A stretch of 64,000 nt of DNA, from positions 62,001 to 126,000 of the forward strand of contig JAOULO010000002.1 of the NCBI GenBank assembly GCA_029881995.1, given 5' to 3'. Below the pieces are notes generated by a model. The model was not told the origin of the DNA. It saw only the letters and a list, made by a program, of their open reading frames with translations, and did not search any database. Of this stretch, positions 16,288-25,318 are shown in pieces. Positions within the stretch are counted from its first letter, which is position 1, and each line of letters opens with the position of its first letter. The translations under genes and the position numbers were made by a program. This stretch comes from Gammaproteobacteria bacterium. Lineage in GTDB: Bacteria > Pseudomonadota > Gammaproteobacteria > UBA6429 > Thiohalophilaceae.

Positions 16288-16974
16288 ATGAAAATGAAAT
16301 CTAAAAATATGACCTTTATGCTTTATCTGACCGCCGTATTTGGTATGTTTTATATGGTTGTTAGCGGAACGGCAGTTGCTGAAACAATTACAGGTTCCGC
16401 ACATGACTTTTCAAGCAGAACTTACACTGGTGGACAGATATGTGTCACTTGTCACACACCTCACGGCTCAAACACCGATGTAACTGACGCACCTCTCTGG
16501 AATCATACACTAACCACTCAAACCTATACTTTGTATTCGAGTGATACCTTGAATGCCACAGTAGGTGATCCCAGCGGCGCTTCAAAACTTTGCCTTTCTT
16601 GCCATGATGGCTCTGTTGCTGTTGATAGCTTTGGTGGAACAAAATCAGCGGGTAATACTGAAACTCTGATTGGATCAAGGGCGGTTGGTGCTGATGGCCT
16701 GAACAACGACCATCCAATATCTTTTGTTTATAATAAGGCACTAGCAGATGCAGATGGCGCCTTGTTTGATCCGGCTACAAAGACAGTTACTATTGGCTCT
16801 GGTGCAAAACAAAAAACAGGTACAATTGCAGCAGTTTTACTACCCGGTGGAACGTTAGAATGTAGTTCCTGCCATGACGTGCATAACACATTTACCTATG
16901 CACAGACTGGAAGCAGACTGCTCAGAATCTCTGATGCGGGTAGCAAGATCTGCTTAAGCTGTCACGATAAGTAA
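16288..16974 (+). CDS. Secreted tetrahaem cytochrome, candidate OmcE-like filament subunit
   Basis: 228 residues: a signal peptide (cleavage likely after SGTAVA, residue 31) and four CXXCH motifs at residues 52, 102, 192 and 222. The pattern CVTCHTPHG, then APLWN, then SKLCLSCHDGS, then DHPISF, then CSSCHDVH and a terminal CLSCHDK resembles the small tetrahaem cytochromes related to Geobacter OmcE, which polymerises into extracellular haem filaments. The last CXXCH lies only 2 residues from the end, and only four haems sit in about 200 residues, leaving much loop sequence, as in filament cytochromes. It has its own FNR box and its own strong terminator, so it may be made in excess over the downstream conduit genes. 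Polymerisation is inference. Confidence 0.8.
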   Translation: MKMKSKNMTFMLYLTAVFGMFYMVVSGTAVAETITGSAHDFSSRTYTGGQICVTCHTPHGSNTDVTDAPLWNHTLTTQTYTLYSSDTLNATVGDPSGASKLCLSCHDGSVAVDSFGGTKSAGNTETLIGSRAVGADGLNNDHPISFVYNKALADADGALFDPATKTVTIGSGAKQKTGTIAAVLLPGGTLECSSCHDVHNTFTYAQTGSRLLRISDAGSKICLSCHDK

Positions 16975-16988
16975 AAATCGTAATCTAT

Positions 16989-17033
16989 CAAGGCCCCGTT
17001 TCCCGGTAGAAGGTAAAGGGGAACGGGGCCTTG
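16989..17033 (+). terminator. Strong hairpin after the tetrahaem gene
   Basis: A 16-base-pair stem, with CAAGGCCCCGTTTCCC pairing with GGGGAACGGGGCCTTG and one T-G wobble, around a 13-base loop. The T-tract that follows is weak (ACGTTTT). It lies between the tetrahaem gene and the NHL/barrel genes. It may terminate most transcripts, stabilise the upstream mRNA, or both. Confidence 0.75.
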
Positions 17034-17085
17034 ACGTTTTCGCCCAGGCAAAATATAAACTACAACAGTCAGGGGCAAAGAAAAA

Positions 17086-18174
17086 ATGAAGACAATGAAA
17101 GTATTCCCACTACTGGTTTTATCAATCATATTATCGGTTTCAGGCTGCGCTACTGGCCCAGACAGGGGCTCTGGCCCGGTTTTTTATCCTCCTTTACCGA
17201 ATTCTCCTCGGATTCAGCATTTACGCTCATTTTCGTCCATAAAAGATCTAGGGGGAGGTGGTGCCTTTGCTGAGTTTATTCTGGGTAAGGAGTCAAATGA
17301 GGCACTGATTAACAAACCATATGGCGTGGCCATTCATGATGGGAAAATATTTGCTGTCGATACACGTGGGCCAGGTTATGTGGTGTTGGACCTTAAAAAG
17401 CGTGAACGGACTTTTGTTTCAGGTGGCAGTAGTGGCCGAATGAAAAAACCCATTAATATAACTATCGATAATACTTCAAATAAGTATATTACCGATACAG
17501 GACGTAACCAGGTTTTGGTGTTTGACAAAAAGGATCGATTTGTCCGTGCATATGGAATTAAGGGTCAATTTAAACCCAGTGATGTGGCAATCCACGGCAA
17601 CAGATTATATGTCAGTGATCTGAAACACCATCTGGTCCATGTGCTCGATAAACGATCTGGAAAAACCTTGTTTAAATTGGCCAAGCCTGATATGAAGCAA
17701 AAGGGTGGTGTGGTCCAGTTTCCTACCAATTTGGCCATATATAAAGATAAGCTATTTATCAGTGATACAGGAAATTTTAAGGTTGTTAAATATACATTGG
17801 ATGGTAAATATCTACAAAGCCTGGGTGAGGTAGGTAGCACTCTGGGGAAATTTGCCAGACCGAAAGGGATAGCACTGGATCGTAAAGGCAATATGTATGT
17901 GGTTGATTCAGCTTTTGAGAATGTTCAGGTATTTAATGACAAAGGAAAGTTATTATTATTCTTTGGTGGCCCAGGGGGATCGCCGGATAATATAAATTTG
18001 CCAACAGATATTTACATTGACTATGCCAATGTTAAATATTTTCAGCAGTATGCAGATCCAGACTTCAAGCTGGAATATGTCATTCTTATCGCCAGTCAGT
18101 TTGGCGCCAATAAACTCAATGTCTATGGTTTTGGAAAAATGAAGGGGTATGATTATTCAAAAAGTGACAACTGA
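17086..18174 (+). CDS. NHL-repeat beta-propeller lipoprotein, first of the conduit pair
   Basis: 362 residues with a lipoprotein signal ending LSVSGC (cysteine 21) and then repeated NHL-type blades such as KPYGVAIHDGKIFAVDT, LYVSDLKHHLVHVLD, LFISDTGNFKVVKYTLDGK and MYVVDSAFENVQVFNDKGK, consistent with a six-bladed propeller. It is probably anchored in the outer membrane. It lies directly before the 669-residue barrel, and a related lipoprotein (20217-21257) lies directly after it. NHL proteins recur in gene clusters for extracellular cytochromes, where they are thought to assist assembly or binding. Good ribosome site AGGGGCAAAG before ATG. Confidence 0.85.
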   Translation: MKTMKVFPLLVLSIILSVSGCATGPDRGSGPVFYPPLPNSPRIQHLRSFSSIKDLGGGGAFAEFILGKESNEALINKPYGVAIHDGKIFAVDTRGPGYVVLDLKKRERTFVSGGSSGRMKKPINITIDNTSNKYITDTGRNQVLVFDKKDRFVRAYGIKGQFKPSDVAIHGNRLYVSDLKHHLVHVLDKRSGKTLFKLAKPDMKQKGGVVQFPTNLAIYKDKLFISDTGNFKVVKYTLDGKYLQSLGEVGSTLGKFARPKGIALDRKGNMYVVDSAFENVQVFNDKGKLLLFFGGPGGSPDNINLPTDIYIDYANVKYFQQYADPDFKLEYVILIASQFGANKLNVYGFGKMKGYDYSKSDN

Positions 18175-18207
18175 ATAATTTTGTTTAATTCAATTTGGCA
18201 GGTATAA

Positions 18208-20217
18208 ATGCAGTTAAATACGGGGCACAGGGTATTTATTTTTACCGGGGCTTTATTTGTTTTTCTACAGGCCGGTATGCTTAGCGCGAATGAGATAGCC
18301 GCATTTAAGTTTACCGGGGTTGACGGTAATGTTGCTATACAACGTCACACAGATGAACAGCTTCAGGGTGAGGTCGGTGGTTCAAAGACACGTTATGCTT
18401 TGACTACCAATGAGGAAGAATTTAATTTCCTGACCTACAGTTATATTTATCATCCTAATTTGTTAAGCATGGATCTTGGCGGTGGTGTGCTTCTCACCCA
18501 GAACAAGCTGGAAACAACATCTGATAGGAAAGAATATGATGATGATCTTTATAGTGTAACCGCCAGACTAAAGTTTCTTGAGAACAAGCCTTATCCAGTT
18601 ACGCTTTACTATGAACAAACCACCCCATCTGTGAGTGCCACTTATTCTGAGCGCTTTGTGCTGGAAAATAAAAAAACCGGTATTAATGCTGCAATTAATC
18701 AACCAGTATTACCTTTTTCGATGAACCTGGAGGCCTTTGAACAGAAACAGGAGGGGAGTGGTTCAACACAAATAATAAATAACCGGACCGAACAGGTGCA
18801 GTGGCGTGCCTACCGTAGCCTGGGAAAAAATGGCCATGGACAGCTAACGTATTATGTTAACCGTTTTCATTCCGAGAGTGGCATTGTAGGTCAAGCCATA
18901 AATGAAAGAGATATTAAATCAGAATCAGCCAGTCTTGATACCAGCTTTGATTTTGGTACGACAAACCAGCTCAGTTTAACAAATCTATTATCAGTATATA
19001 CACAGGACAATCTTCCAAAGAGAGAAGAGTTTCGTTGGGCACCCAATCTCAGTTGGCAACATACTGAAGATACATCCAGTTTCTATCGAATTGACTATTA
19101 TGATGTCACGGTTGAACAACATGACACACTGACACGATCCGGTGCAATGGGATTCCGTTCAAACCTGACAGAAACGGTTGGGGTGAATGGGGAAATACAT
19201 GGCGAGAAAACAGATTCAAAGGATTTTTCCAATGAAAGAACAGGGCTAACAGGTTCACTAAGTTATACTTACCCATTTACCTCTGGGAAATTCAGTATCG
19301 CTGCGGGTGGGGAATACAGTGAATCTGATCGGAAAGCACCAACGAATGAAATTGAAAAATTAGCTGAGCCAATAAGACTGGGTGATGTAAGTCAAAAATC
19401 AGAATTGGCTTTTCATCATGTTACTACTATAACGAGTGTTATTCATGCCGATCCAGATAGACGAGGCGTTGTTATCCTTGTTGAAGGCGTAGACTATAAA
19501 ATAGAGTTACCACCTGGTGGCATTGGGCCGGCATATATTTGGCGTCTCGGCACTGAAAATTTAACATCTGGAGAATCGGTACTGGTAGATTATAAGTATA
19601 AATCAGGAGGAACAGTCACTTATTCCAATACCAGTGGTAATTTACATACACAACTCGATTTTTTTAATCATTTTTCAATTTATTCTAATTATTCAGAGTC
19701 TGACTCAGAAGTTGAGCAAGGATTTTCTTCCATCCCCATTTCATCGACTAAACGCAATCGTTACGGTGCTCGAATGGATCACCCCTTTCTGGAAGACAGC
19801 TTGAAAATAGGTCTTGAAACCTACCGCGAGTATTATGAAGATGAGATATCACCCTATTCAAGGGAGCAACATGATGCTTATATACAGACATCAGTTTTTT
19901 CATCAGGACAGTTTAGGGTCGCGGCTAGAAGGTTGATTCAGGATAATCTTTATACCGTTGAGGATGTTGATATACACAGACAATCGGCCAATTTGAGGTT
20001 GTTCCCATGGCCAAGGTCTTCTCTGGTATTTCAAATTAGTAATGAAAAAGATGTAGGTGGTTCCATACCCCGTAGGATCAAAGAAAAATCAATCACAGGT
20101 CAATGGAGAATCCGCAAGCTGATATTAAGCCTTGATGGACGTTCAGTTGTTGAAACGGTTGGCAGCTTTGAGCGGGAACATAATACACTTTCGGCTCGTG
20201 TAAACCGGGAATTCTGA
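18208..20217 (+). CDS. Outer-membrane beta-barrel protein, candidate electron-conduit porin
   Basis: 669 residues with a signal peptide (ending near MLSANE) and, from about residue 60 to the end, alternating amphipathic strands typical of an outer-membrane barrel (LSMDLGGGVLLTQNKLE, YPVTLYYEQTTPS, HGQLTYYVNRFHSESG). The last residue is phenylalanine (ARVNREF), the usual BAM signal. The strand count looks like 20 or more. No haem motif. It stands between two NHL lipoproteins and is followed by a 12-haem protein; the four genes are separated by 33 bases or by overlaps. This is the arrangement expected of a porin-cytochrome conduit. It does not look like MtrB/PioB (no N-terminal CXXC seen), so it may be a different conduit family. 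Confidence 0.78.
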   Translation: MQLNTGHRVFIFTGALFVFLQAGMLSANEIAAFKFTGVDGNVAIQRHTDEQLQGEVGGSKTRYALTTNEEEFNFLTYSYIYHPNLLSMDLGGGVLLTQNKLETTSDRKEYDDDLYSVTARLKFLENKPYPVTLYYEQTTPSVSATYSERFVLENKKTGINAAINQPVLPFSMNLEAFEQKQEGSGSTQIINNRTEQVQWRAYRSLGKNGHGQLTYYVNRFHSESGIVGQAINERDIKSESASLDTSFDFGTTNQLSLTNLLSVYTQDNLPKREEFRWAPNLSWQHTEDTSSFYRIDYYDVTVEQHDTLTRSGAMGFRSNLTETVGVNGEIHGEKTDSKDFSNERTGLTGSLSYTYPFTSGKFSIAAGGEYSESDRKAPTNEIEKLAEPIRLGDVSQKSELAFHHVTTITSVIHADPDRRGVVILVEGVDYKIELPPGGIGPAYIWRLGTENLTSGESVLVDYKYKSGGTVTYSNTSGNLHTQLDFFNHFSIYSNYSESDSEVEQGFSSIPISSTKRNRYGARMDHPFLEDSLKIGLETYREYYEDEISPYSREQHDAYIQTSVFSSGQFRVAARRLIQDNLYTVEDVDIHRQSANLRLFPWPRSSLVFQISNEKDVGGSIPRRIKEKSITGQWRIRKLILSLDGRSVVETVGSFEREHNTLSARVNREF

Positions 20218-21257
20218 TGATACTGCACACCCAGTTTAAATATATTTTTTTAGTGATTGTAGTTGGCAGTATGCTGGGCTGTTCTTCTGTGGTAAAACGC
20301 TATGAATACCCATCCAAGCAACAAATTGTCTGGCCTGCCAGCCCGGCAAAACCGAAAATTAAATACATTGGCAGTTTTTCATCGGCAATAGACCTTGGTA
20401 TTGAAAAAGGGGTATTTGCCATGCTGGCTGAATTTTTTGCAGGTAGTGAAAAACAGAGCCTTATTCGACCTATGGATGTCGTGACCCTGGGCGAACACGA
20501 GATCTTTGTAGCTGATCCAGGGATTAAAGGCATTCACTATTTTAATACAAGAGCGCACATATATAAGCAAATACGGCTGACCGGCAATGTCGCTATGCCA
20601 TCACCCATTTCATTAGCTGTTGACCACAAAAAAAATGTTTATGTCAGTGATTCAGCCTTGGGAAAGGTGTTTAAACTTAATGTAGAGGCAGGGATTGCAA
20701 CTCCAGTTCAACTCAGTACCGCGGTATCTCAGCCAACAGGGCTGGCGTTTGATAAAAAACAGAAACGGTTCTATGTCGTGGATACAGCCTCTCACCAGCT
20801 TGGGATTTATAATTCAAACTGGAAGCTGATAAAAAAAATTGGTAAAAGAGGTAAAGGCAGGGGCGAGTTTAATTACCCGACCAGTATCTGGTGTGATACA
20901 AATGGCCACTTGTGGGTTACTGATTCACTTAATTTTCGTATTCAAAAATTAAGCTCCACGGGTAAATACATTAAGCAGTTTGGCAAGGCAGGGAGTGCGA
21001 GCGGCTATTTTTCACGGCCTAAAGGTGTCGCAACCGATAAATTCGGCCATATTTATATAGTGGACTCCTTACTACACACGATGCAGATTTTTGATAAAAA
21101 GAGTCGGTTATTGTTGAATATTGGACAACAGGGCCAGGATCCCGGTAATTTCTGGTTGCCAACAGGCATCTATATCGGTGAAAATAGTAAGGTCTATATA
21201 GCGGATTCATATAACCAGCGAATCCAGGTGTTTCAGTATATCGGAGGTAAATCGTGA
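20217..21257 (+). CDS. NHL-repeat beta-propeller lipoprotein, second of the conduit pair
   Basis: 346 residues. The lipoprotein signal ends VGSMLGC (cysteine 22). Blades are easily seen: HEIFVADPGIKGIHYFN, NVYVSDSALGKVFKLN, HLWVTDSLNFRIQKLSSTGK, HIYIVDSLLHTMQIFDKKS and KVYIADSYNQRIQVFQ. Like the lipoprotein at 17086 it opens with a proline-rich stretch and a SFSS...DLG segment (here KYIGSFSSAIDLG, there RSFSSIKDLG), so the two are paralogues. The start overlaps the barrel stop (TGATGA context), and the stop overlaps the next cytochrome (GTGA). The tight coupling suggests barrel, lipoprotein and 12-haem protein are made in fixed ratio. Confidence 0.85.
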   Translation: MILHTQFKYIFLVIVVGSMLGCSSVVKRYEYPSKQQIVWPASPAKPKIKYIGSFSSAIDLGIEKGVFAMLAEFFAGSEKQSLIRPMDVVTLGEHEIFVADPGIKGIHYFNTRAHIYKQIRLTGNVAMPSPISLAVDHKKNVYVSDSALGKVFKLNVEAGIATPVQLSTAVSQPTGLAFDKKQKRFYVVDTASHQLGIYNSNWKLIKKIGKRGKGRGEFNYPTSIWCDTNGHLWVTDSLNFRIQKLSSTGKYIKQFGKAGSASGYFSRPKGVATDKFGHIYIVDSLLHTMQIFDKKSRLLLNIGQQGQDPGNFWLPTGIYIGENSKVYIADSYNQRIQVFQYIGGKS

Positions 21258-23020
21258 TTTTCAGGGGAACGGGAATCATTTTCATTTACCTGCTACTGAC
21301 CCAGGTGAGCCTTGCTGGCAGTGTCCTGAACACCAAACACAACCTATCGGTCTCAGGGCCAGGAAATGTGCGCGCTAGTCAGGAGAGTAAGGTCTGTGTT
21401 TTCTGCCATACCCCCCATAATTCCCAACCTACTGCACCTTTGTGGAATCGGGAAGACTCAGGTGTTTCTTATACTCCTTATAATAGTACGACGGTAAAAG
21501 CGAATATTGGCCAGCCTACAGGAGCTTCTATCCTTTGCCTGAGTTGCCATGATGGAACGATAGCCCTTGGTAAGGTATTAAGCAGGGACGTTGATATCTC
21601 TATGCGAGGGGGAATCACCCAAATACCAGCCGGTAATACACGACTGGGTACCGATTTATCTGATGATCATCCCATTTCCTTTGCTTATACCTCCGGCCTG
21701 GTTTCCCAACGTAAGGGAGAGTTGCGACAACCTTCCAGTCTCCCCGCACAAATAAAACTGGATGGAAATGGAGACATGCAGTGCACCTCCTGTCACGATG
21801 CCCACAGCAATGACAATGGGAAGTTTCTGGTCATGTCTAACCAGCAAGGTGCCCTGTGTGAATCATGTCATACCAAACCAGACTGGGATCAGACACCACA
21901 TAATACTTCAAGCAGGGGATGGGATGGCTCGGGACAGGATCCCTGGCCGAACTCAAGCTGGAATACTGTACGGGATAATGCCTGCCAGAACTGTCATTCA
22001 CCCCATAATGCCGGGACCAGTGAACGTCTGTTGAATACAGCTGTTGAAGAGAATATCTGCCTGGTTTGTCATAATGGTCATGTCGCACGGGAAAATATCG
22101 CCAATGAATTTAATAAGGCATCCTCACACCCCATTGAAAACTGGACCGGAAGGCACAGCCCAACGGAGGATGCCGTGGTTAACAATCGACACGTAGAGTG
22201 TGTTGATTGCCATGACCCCCACGCAGCAAAAGCTGGCGGTGGAAATCCAGCTGGACCACTAACTAATGTCAGGGGAGTGGATATCAATAATTCTCCAATT
22301 CAACCTATTAACAGGGAATATCAACTCTGTTTACGCTGTCATGGGGACAGTAATGGTAAACCGGCGGCGCCTACGCCCAGAGTTTTTGCGCAAACGAATG
22401 TTCGCCAGGAATTTAATACATCAAGTCGATCCTATCATCCCGTCGCGGGTTCAGGTCGTAACCCAAATGTTCCCAGCCTGACAAATGGGTTGAATACTTC
22501 CAGCCTGATTAATTGCACTGACTGTCATAATAATGATGATGCTCCCAATGGTAATGGCCCCAATGGACCTCACGGTTCTAACTTCCCTCATTTACTGGAG
22601 CGCCAGTATTTAACCAGTGATCCAACCACTGAAAGTCCAACCGCATATGCACTTTGTTATAAATGTCATGATCGCGGAAGTATTTTGGGTAATGAAAGTT
22701 TTCCTCGTCACAATTTTCATATTACTGGCCAGGGTGGTATGGGCGGTATGGGGGGTGGTCTGAGTACGCCCTGTAATGTCTGCCATGATCCTCACGCAAG
22801 CGGATACGACAGACTGATTAATTTTGATACATCAGTTGTATCAGGACCAAATGGTACTGGGACACCCGTATTTAACTCAACCGGCACATTTTCAGGTGAA
22901 TGCTACCTGAGTTGTCATGGCCGCAACCATAATCCCTGTACTTATGGAGGTGGTGGCGCTAACTGTATGATGGGCGGCGGCGGCGGCGGCGGTGGCGGTG
23001 GCGGTGGCGGTGGTCACTAG
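21254..23020 (+). CDS. Dodecahaem cytochrome with tetrahaem-like N-terminal module and poly-glycine tail
   Basis: 588 residues from a GTG start that overlaps the upstream stop. After a signal peptide (LLLTQVSLAG) there are eleven CXXCH motifs and one CXXXCH (CYLSCH, near residue 550). The first 200 residues follow the tetrahaem protein at 16288 closely in motif order: CVFCHTPHN, APLWN, ILCLSCHDGT, DHPISFAY, CTSCHDAHS, LCESCH. The rest adds eight further haem sites of the CHxPHxA type. The C terminus runs into a stretch of 14 glycines ending in histidine, encoded by GGC/GGT repeats. It is probably exported to the outer membrane or cell surface as the electron acceptor of the adjacent barrel. 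A role as cap or base of a tetrahaem filament is possible but untested. Confidence 0.85.
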   Translation: MIFRGTGIIFIYLLLTQVSLAGSVLNTKHNLSVSGPGNVRASQESKVCVFCHTPHNSQPTAPLWNREDSGVSYTPYNSTTVKANIGQPTGASILCLSCHDGTIALGKVLSRDVDISMRGGITQIPAGNTRLGTDLSDDHPISFAYTSGLVSQRKGELRQPSSLPAQIKLDGNGDMQCTSCHDAHSNDNGKFLVMSNQQGALCESCHTKPDWDQTPHNTSSRGWDGSGQDPWPNSSWNTVRDNACQNCHSPHNAGTSERLLNTAVEENICLVCHNGHVARENIANEFNKASSHPIENWTGRHSPTEDAVVNNRHVECVDCHDPHAAKAGGGNPAGPLTNVRGVDINNSPIQPINREYQLCLRCHGDSNGKPAAPTPRVFAQTNVRQEFNTSSRSYHPVAGSGRNPNVPSLTNGLNTSSLINCTDCHNNDDAPNGNGPNGPHGSNFPHLLERQYLTSDPTTESPTAYALCYKCHDRGSILGNESFPRHNFHITGQGGMGGMGGGLSTPCNVCHDPHASGYDRLINFDTSVVSGPNGTGTPVFNSTGTFSGECYLSCHGRNHNPCTYGGGGANCMMGGGGGGGGGGGGGGH

Positions 23021-23089
23021 GCCTGTTAGAAATATAACGCCAGCTCCTATTTACTTGAATTCAAATTAACAAAAACATGAAGGCTAATA

Positions 23090-24091
23090 GTGAGCCACAA
23101 ATATAAAATAATAATGTTTACATTAGTGCTCACTGTGTTATCAGCTGAGTCGTTACTGGCTGAACAGAAGCCTAAACAGCAGGTTGATCGAAAAACAATT
23201 ATTAACAATACCAGTTCAATTCCAAAATGGCTCAAAACGGATCGCATAAATAAACAACAGATTCCTGACCCACACTGGAATCCGGACGATTGTCTTGCTT
23301 GCCATAAAAGCAAAAAAGCCACTAAGAATAACTTACGTAGTAAAAATATCGATAAAGTTTGTAATAATTGCCATACAAGTTTGTCGGCACACGACTATAT
23401 CCATGTATCGGATATTAAAGTGCCCAAATCCATGTACCGGCGTATGCCGAAAGGTTTTCAGCAGTCGATTGCACAAAATAGCAATAAAATGAAATGTACA
23501 AGCTGTCATGATTTACCCATGACATGTGTTAAATCACGACATAAAGAAAAGAGGCAAAACCCAAAATTTTTCCGAGGTGGTCCTTATAAGTCAAGATCAG
23601 GCATCTGCTACCATTGTCATGACCAGAACAAGTACCAGCGCATTAATGCACATAAGCAGATTGATAATAAAGGTCAGATTAAAAAAGATAAATGCCTGAT
23701 CTGCCACGAAGTATCTACTGATATTCATGCAGTAAAGGATATTTCTAGCATCAAATTTAATTTGAAGGATAATCTATCCAGGTTATGTTGGGGCTGCCAC
23801 CCATGGAAGCCACATCCTGGTGGTTCCTTCTCTTTCTTTTCAGGCAAAGGTGGTACTCCTAATCATCTCGTGAAGCCATCTGAAAGTATTTTGGAAAGGA
23901 TGCACCAAAAACAGGCTGAGCATGATATTCTTTTCCCTCTGGAGCCTGGAACCGGCAAGGTATTTTGTGGAACCTGTCATAATCCACATCAAAAGGGCGT
24001 TATCAAGGATCAAAAATTGGCCAAGGGTGCAGATAGCAAGCAGCGTCTCCGTATGCAAAAGTTATGTGCCAATTGTCATGATAAAGATTGA
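23090..24091 (+). CDS. Octahaem c-type cytochrome
   Basis: 333 residues from a GTG start (an ATG at 23114 is the alternative). Signal peptide IIMFTLVLTVLSAESLLA. Eight CXXCH motifs: CLACH, CNNCH, CTSCH, CYHCH, CLICH, CWGCH, CGTCH and CANCH, with spare histidines (HPWKPHPGG, HNPHQKG) for bis-His ligation. Lysine-rich and soluble, so it is probably a periplasmic carrier. It follows the 12-haem gene by 69 bases and is the last gene before an FNR-like box that overlaps its stop codon. It probably bridges the inner-membrane module and the outer-membrane barrel. Confidence 0.85.
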   Translation: MSHKYKIIMFTLVLTVLSAESLLAEQKPKQQVDRKTIINNTSSIPKWLKTDRINKQQIPDPHWNPDDCLACHKSKKATKNNLRSKNIDKVCNNCHTSLSAHDYIHVSDIKVPKSMYRRMPKGFQQSIAQNSNKMKCTSCHDLPMTCVKSRHKEKRQNPKFFRGGPYKSRSGICYHCHDQNKYQRINAHKQIDNKGQIKKDKCLICHEVSTDIHAVKDISSIKFNLKDNLSRLCWGCHPWKPHPGGSFSFFSGKGGTPNHLVKPSESILERMHQKQAEHDILFPLEPGTGKVFCGTCHNPHQKGVIKDQKLAKGADSKQRLRMQKLCANCHDKD

Positions 24092-24101
24092 CATAGATCA
24101 A
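24088..24101. promoter_or_regulatory. FNR/ANR-type box before the membrane cytochrome module
   Basis: TTGACATAGATCAA matches TTGAT-N4-ATCAA at nine of ten positions. It overlaps the stop of the octahaem gene and lies 69 bases before the start at 24170, so the module from 24170 onward probably has its own low-oxygen promoter. Confidence 0.6.
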
Positions 24102-24169
24102 TGAGAGGGGCTGTATGCTTACCTATTCTGAACTTGTAGCAGCGCGATGGTTATCGGAGATATAGGCTG

Positions 24170-25291
24170 ATGATACAGATATTTAGAGCTTCCTTAATGC
24201 CGGTTTTTCTGGTGTTTGGTTTGTTGAGCTTCAGTCAGTCAGTTTTTGCCTTTGAAGATGATGAAGGTTGTCTGTTATGTCATAAGTATCCCAAAATGGG
24301 GCGGATTACCGAGGATGGTGCCAGACGTTCATATTACGTTATGCCGCATGTTTTCGGTAATACTGTGCATCGTAATGTACCCTGTAAAGATTGCCATACC
24401 TATATTAAACAACTTCCTCACAGGGAAGTTAAAGAGGGTGTACGCTGCGATACTGAATGTCACTCAATCAAAAATCCAGCAACTGGAAAAAATTTCAGCC
24501 ATAAACCCATTTACGATAAGTACAAGCAAAGCTCTCATTTCAGACCCAAGCTGGCGACGGGAAATGATCAGGATAAACCCTATTGTGTTACCTGCCACCG
24601 CAACCCAATTTACAATCCAAAAGAAACCGTAGGACCACCTAAACGCATCACGGACCGTTGTGTGATATGTCATGAAGATGATGAGTTTGTCAAAGACTGG
24701 TACAAACATACCAGCCGTCGAATAAACGAGGTGCGTCGTAGTTCAGAAGAAATCGTACAGCTTTGCTCTTCCTGTCACGGTGATAAAACTCTGGTTGATC
24801 GACATCTAAAAGCCGCTAAAGAAGAAGGACGTGAGCTGGGTCGGAAATACCAGTATGCGGTAGATTCTTATAAGGAAAGTTTTCACGGTAAGGTTGCCAA
24901 ATACGGGTTCCGCAAGTCAGCTAACTGTCTTGATTGTCATGCCGATTCAATGAATTATTTCTTAAATGTTCACCTACTAAAACCATCACGGGATAAATTA
25001 TCCCCTGTTCATAAAGATCAGCGTGTACGAACCTGCCAACGCTGTCATGAGCGCGCAGATGAGAATTATGCACAACTTGATCCTCATCCTACCAAACATA
25101 AAGCTGATAACCCCTTTGCATACTGGGCCAATCTGATTTATGGCTGGGTGGGTGATATAGTCTTTGTTCTTTTGATTGCTCTCGCCGCATTTGAGACCGT
25201 AGGGCGTAAACGCGACGGTGTCGGCTGGCGCCTGAAACATGGTTCTACCTGGTGGGGTAGTAGTAAACGTGGTCGAGACCGCAAGATTTAA
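24170..25291 (+). CDS. Octahaem cytochrome with C-terminal membrane anchor
   Basis: 373 residues: a signal peptide (LLSFSQSVFA), eight haem motifs in the periplasmic domain (CLLCH, CKDCH, one CXXXCH as CDTECH, CVTCH, CVICH, CSSCH, CLDCH and CQRCH), then a membrane helix (YGWVGDIVFVLLIALAAFE) and a basic cytoplasmic tail (KRGRDRKI). The layout is like the multihaem subunit of quinone-linked cytochrome b/c complexes such as the Cbc complexes of Geobacter. The next genes encode a di-haem cytochrome b, a 38-residue membrane protein and a trihaem membrane protein, supporting an inner-membrane oxidoreductase that passes electrons between the quinone pool and periplasmic cytochromes. The direction of flow cannot be told. 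Confidence 0.85.
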   Translation: MIQIFRASLMPVFLVFGLLSFSQSVFAFEDDEGCLLCHKYPKMGRITEDGARRSYYVMPHVFGNTVHRNVPCKDCHTYIKQLPHREVKEGVRCDTECHSIKNPATGKNFSHKPIYDKYKQSSHFRPKLATGNDQDKPYCVTCHRNPIYNPKETVGPPKRITDRCVICHEDDEFVKDWYKHTSRRINEVRRSSEEIVQLCSSCHGDKTLVDRHLKAAKEEGRELGRKYQYAVDSYKESFHGKVAKYGFRKSANCLDCHADSMNYFLNVHLLKPSRDKLSPVHKDQRVRTCQRCHERADENYAQLDPHPTKHKADNPFAYWANLIYGWVGDIVFVLLIALAAFETVGRKRDGVGWRLKHGSTWWGSSKRGRDRKI

Positions 25292-25318
25292 CAGTTAACA
25301 GGAAATGAGTAAACGGTT

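Noticed and set aside
18208-20217. Assignment of the barrel as MtrB/PioB
   Set aside because: Length is similar, but I see neither the N-terminal CXXC of MtrB nor an adjacent decahaem MtrA-like protein.
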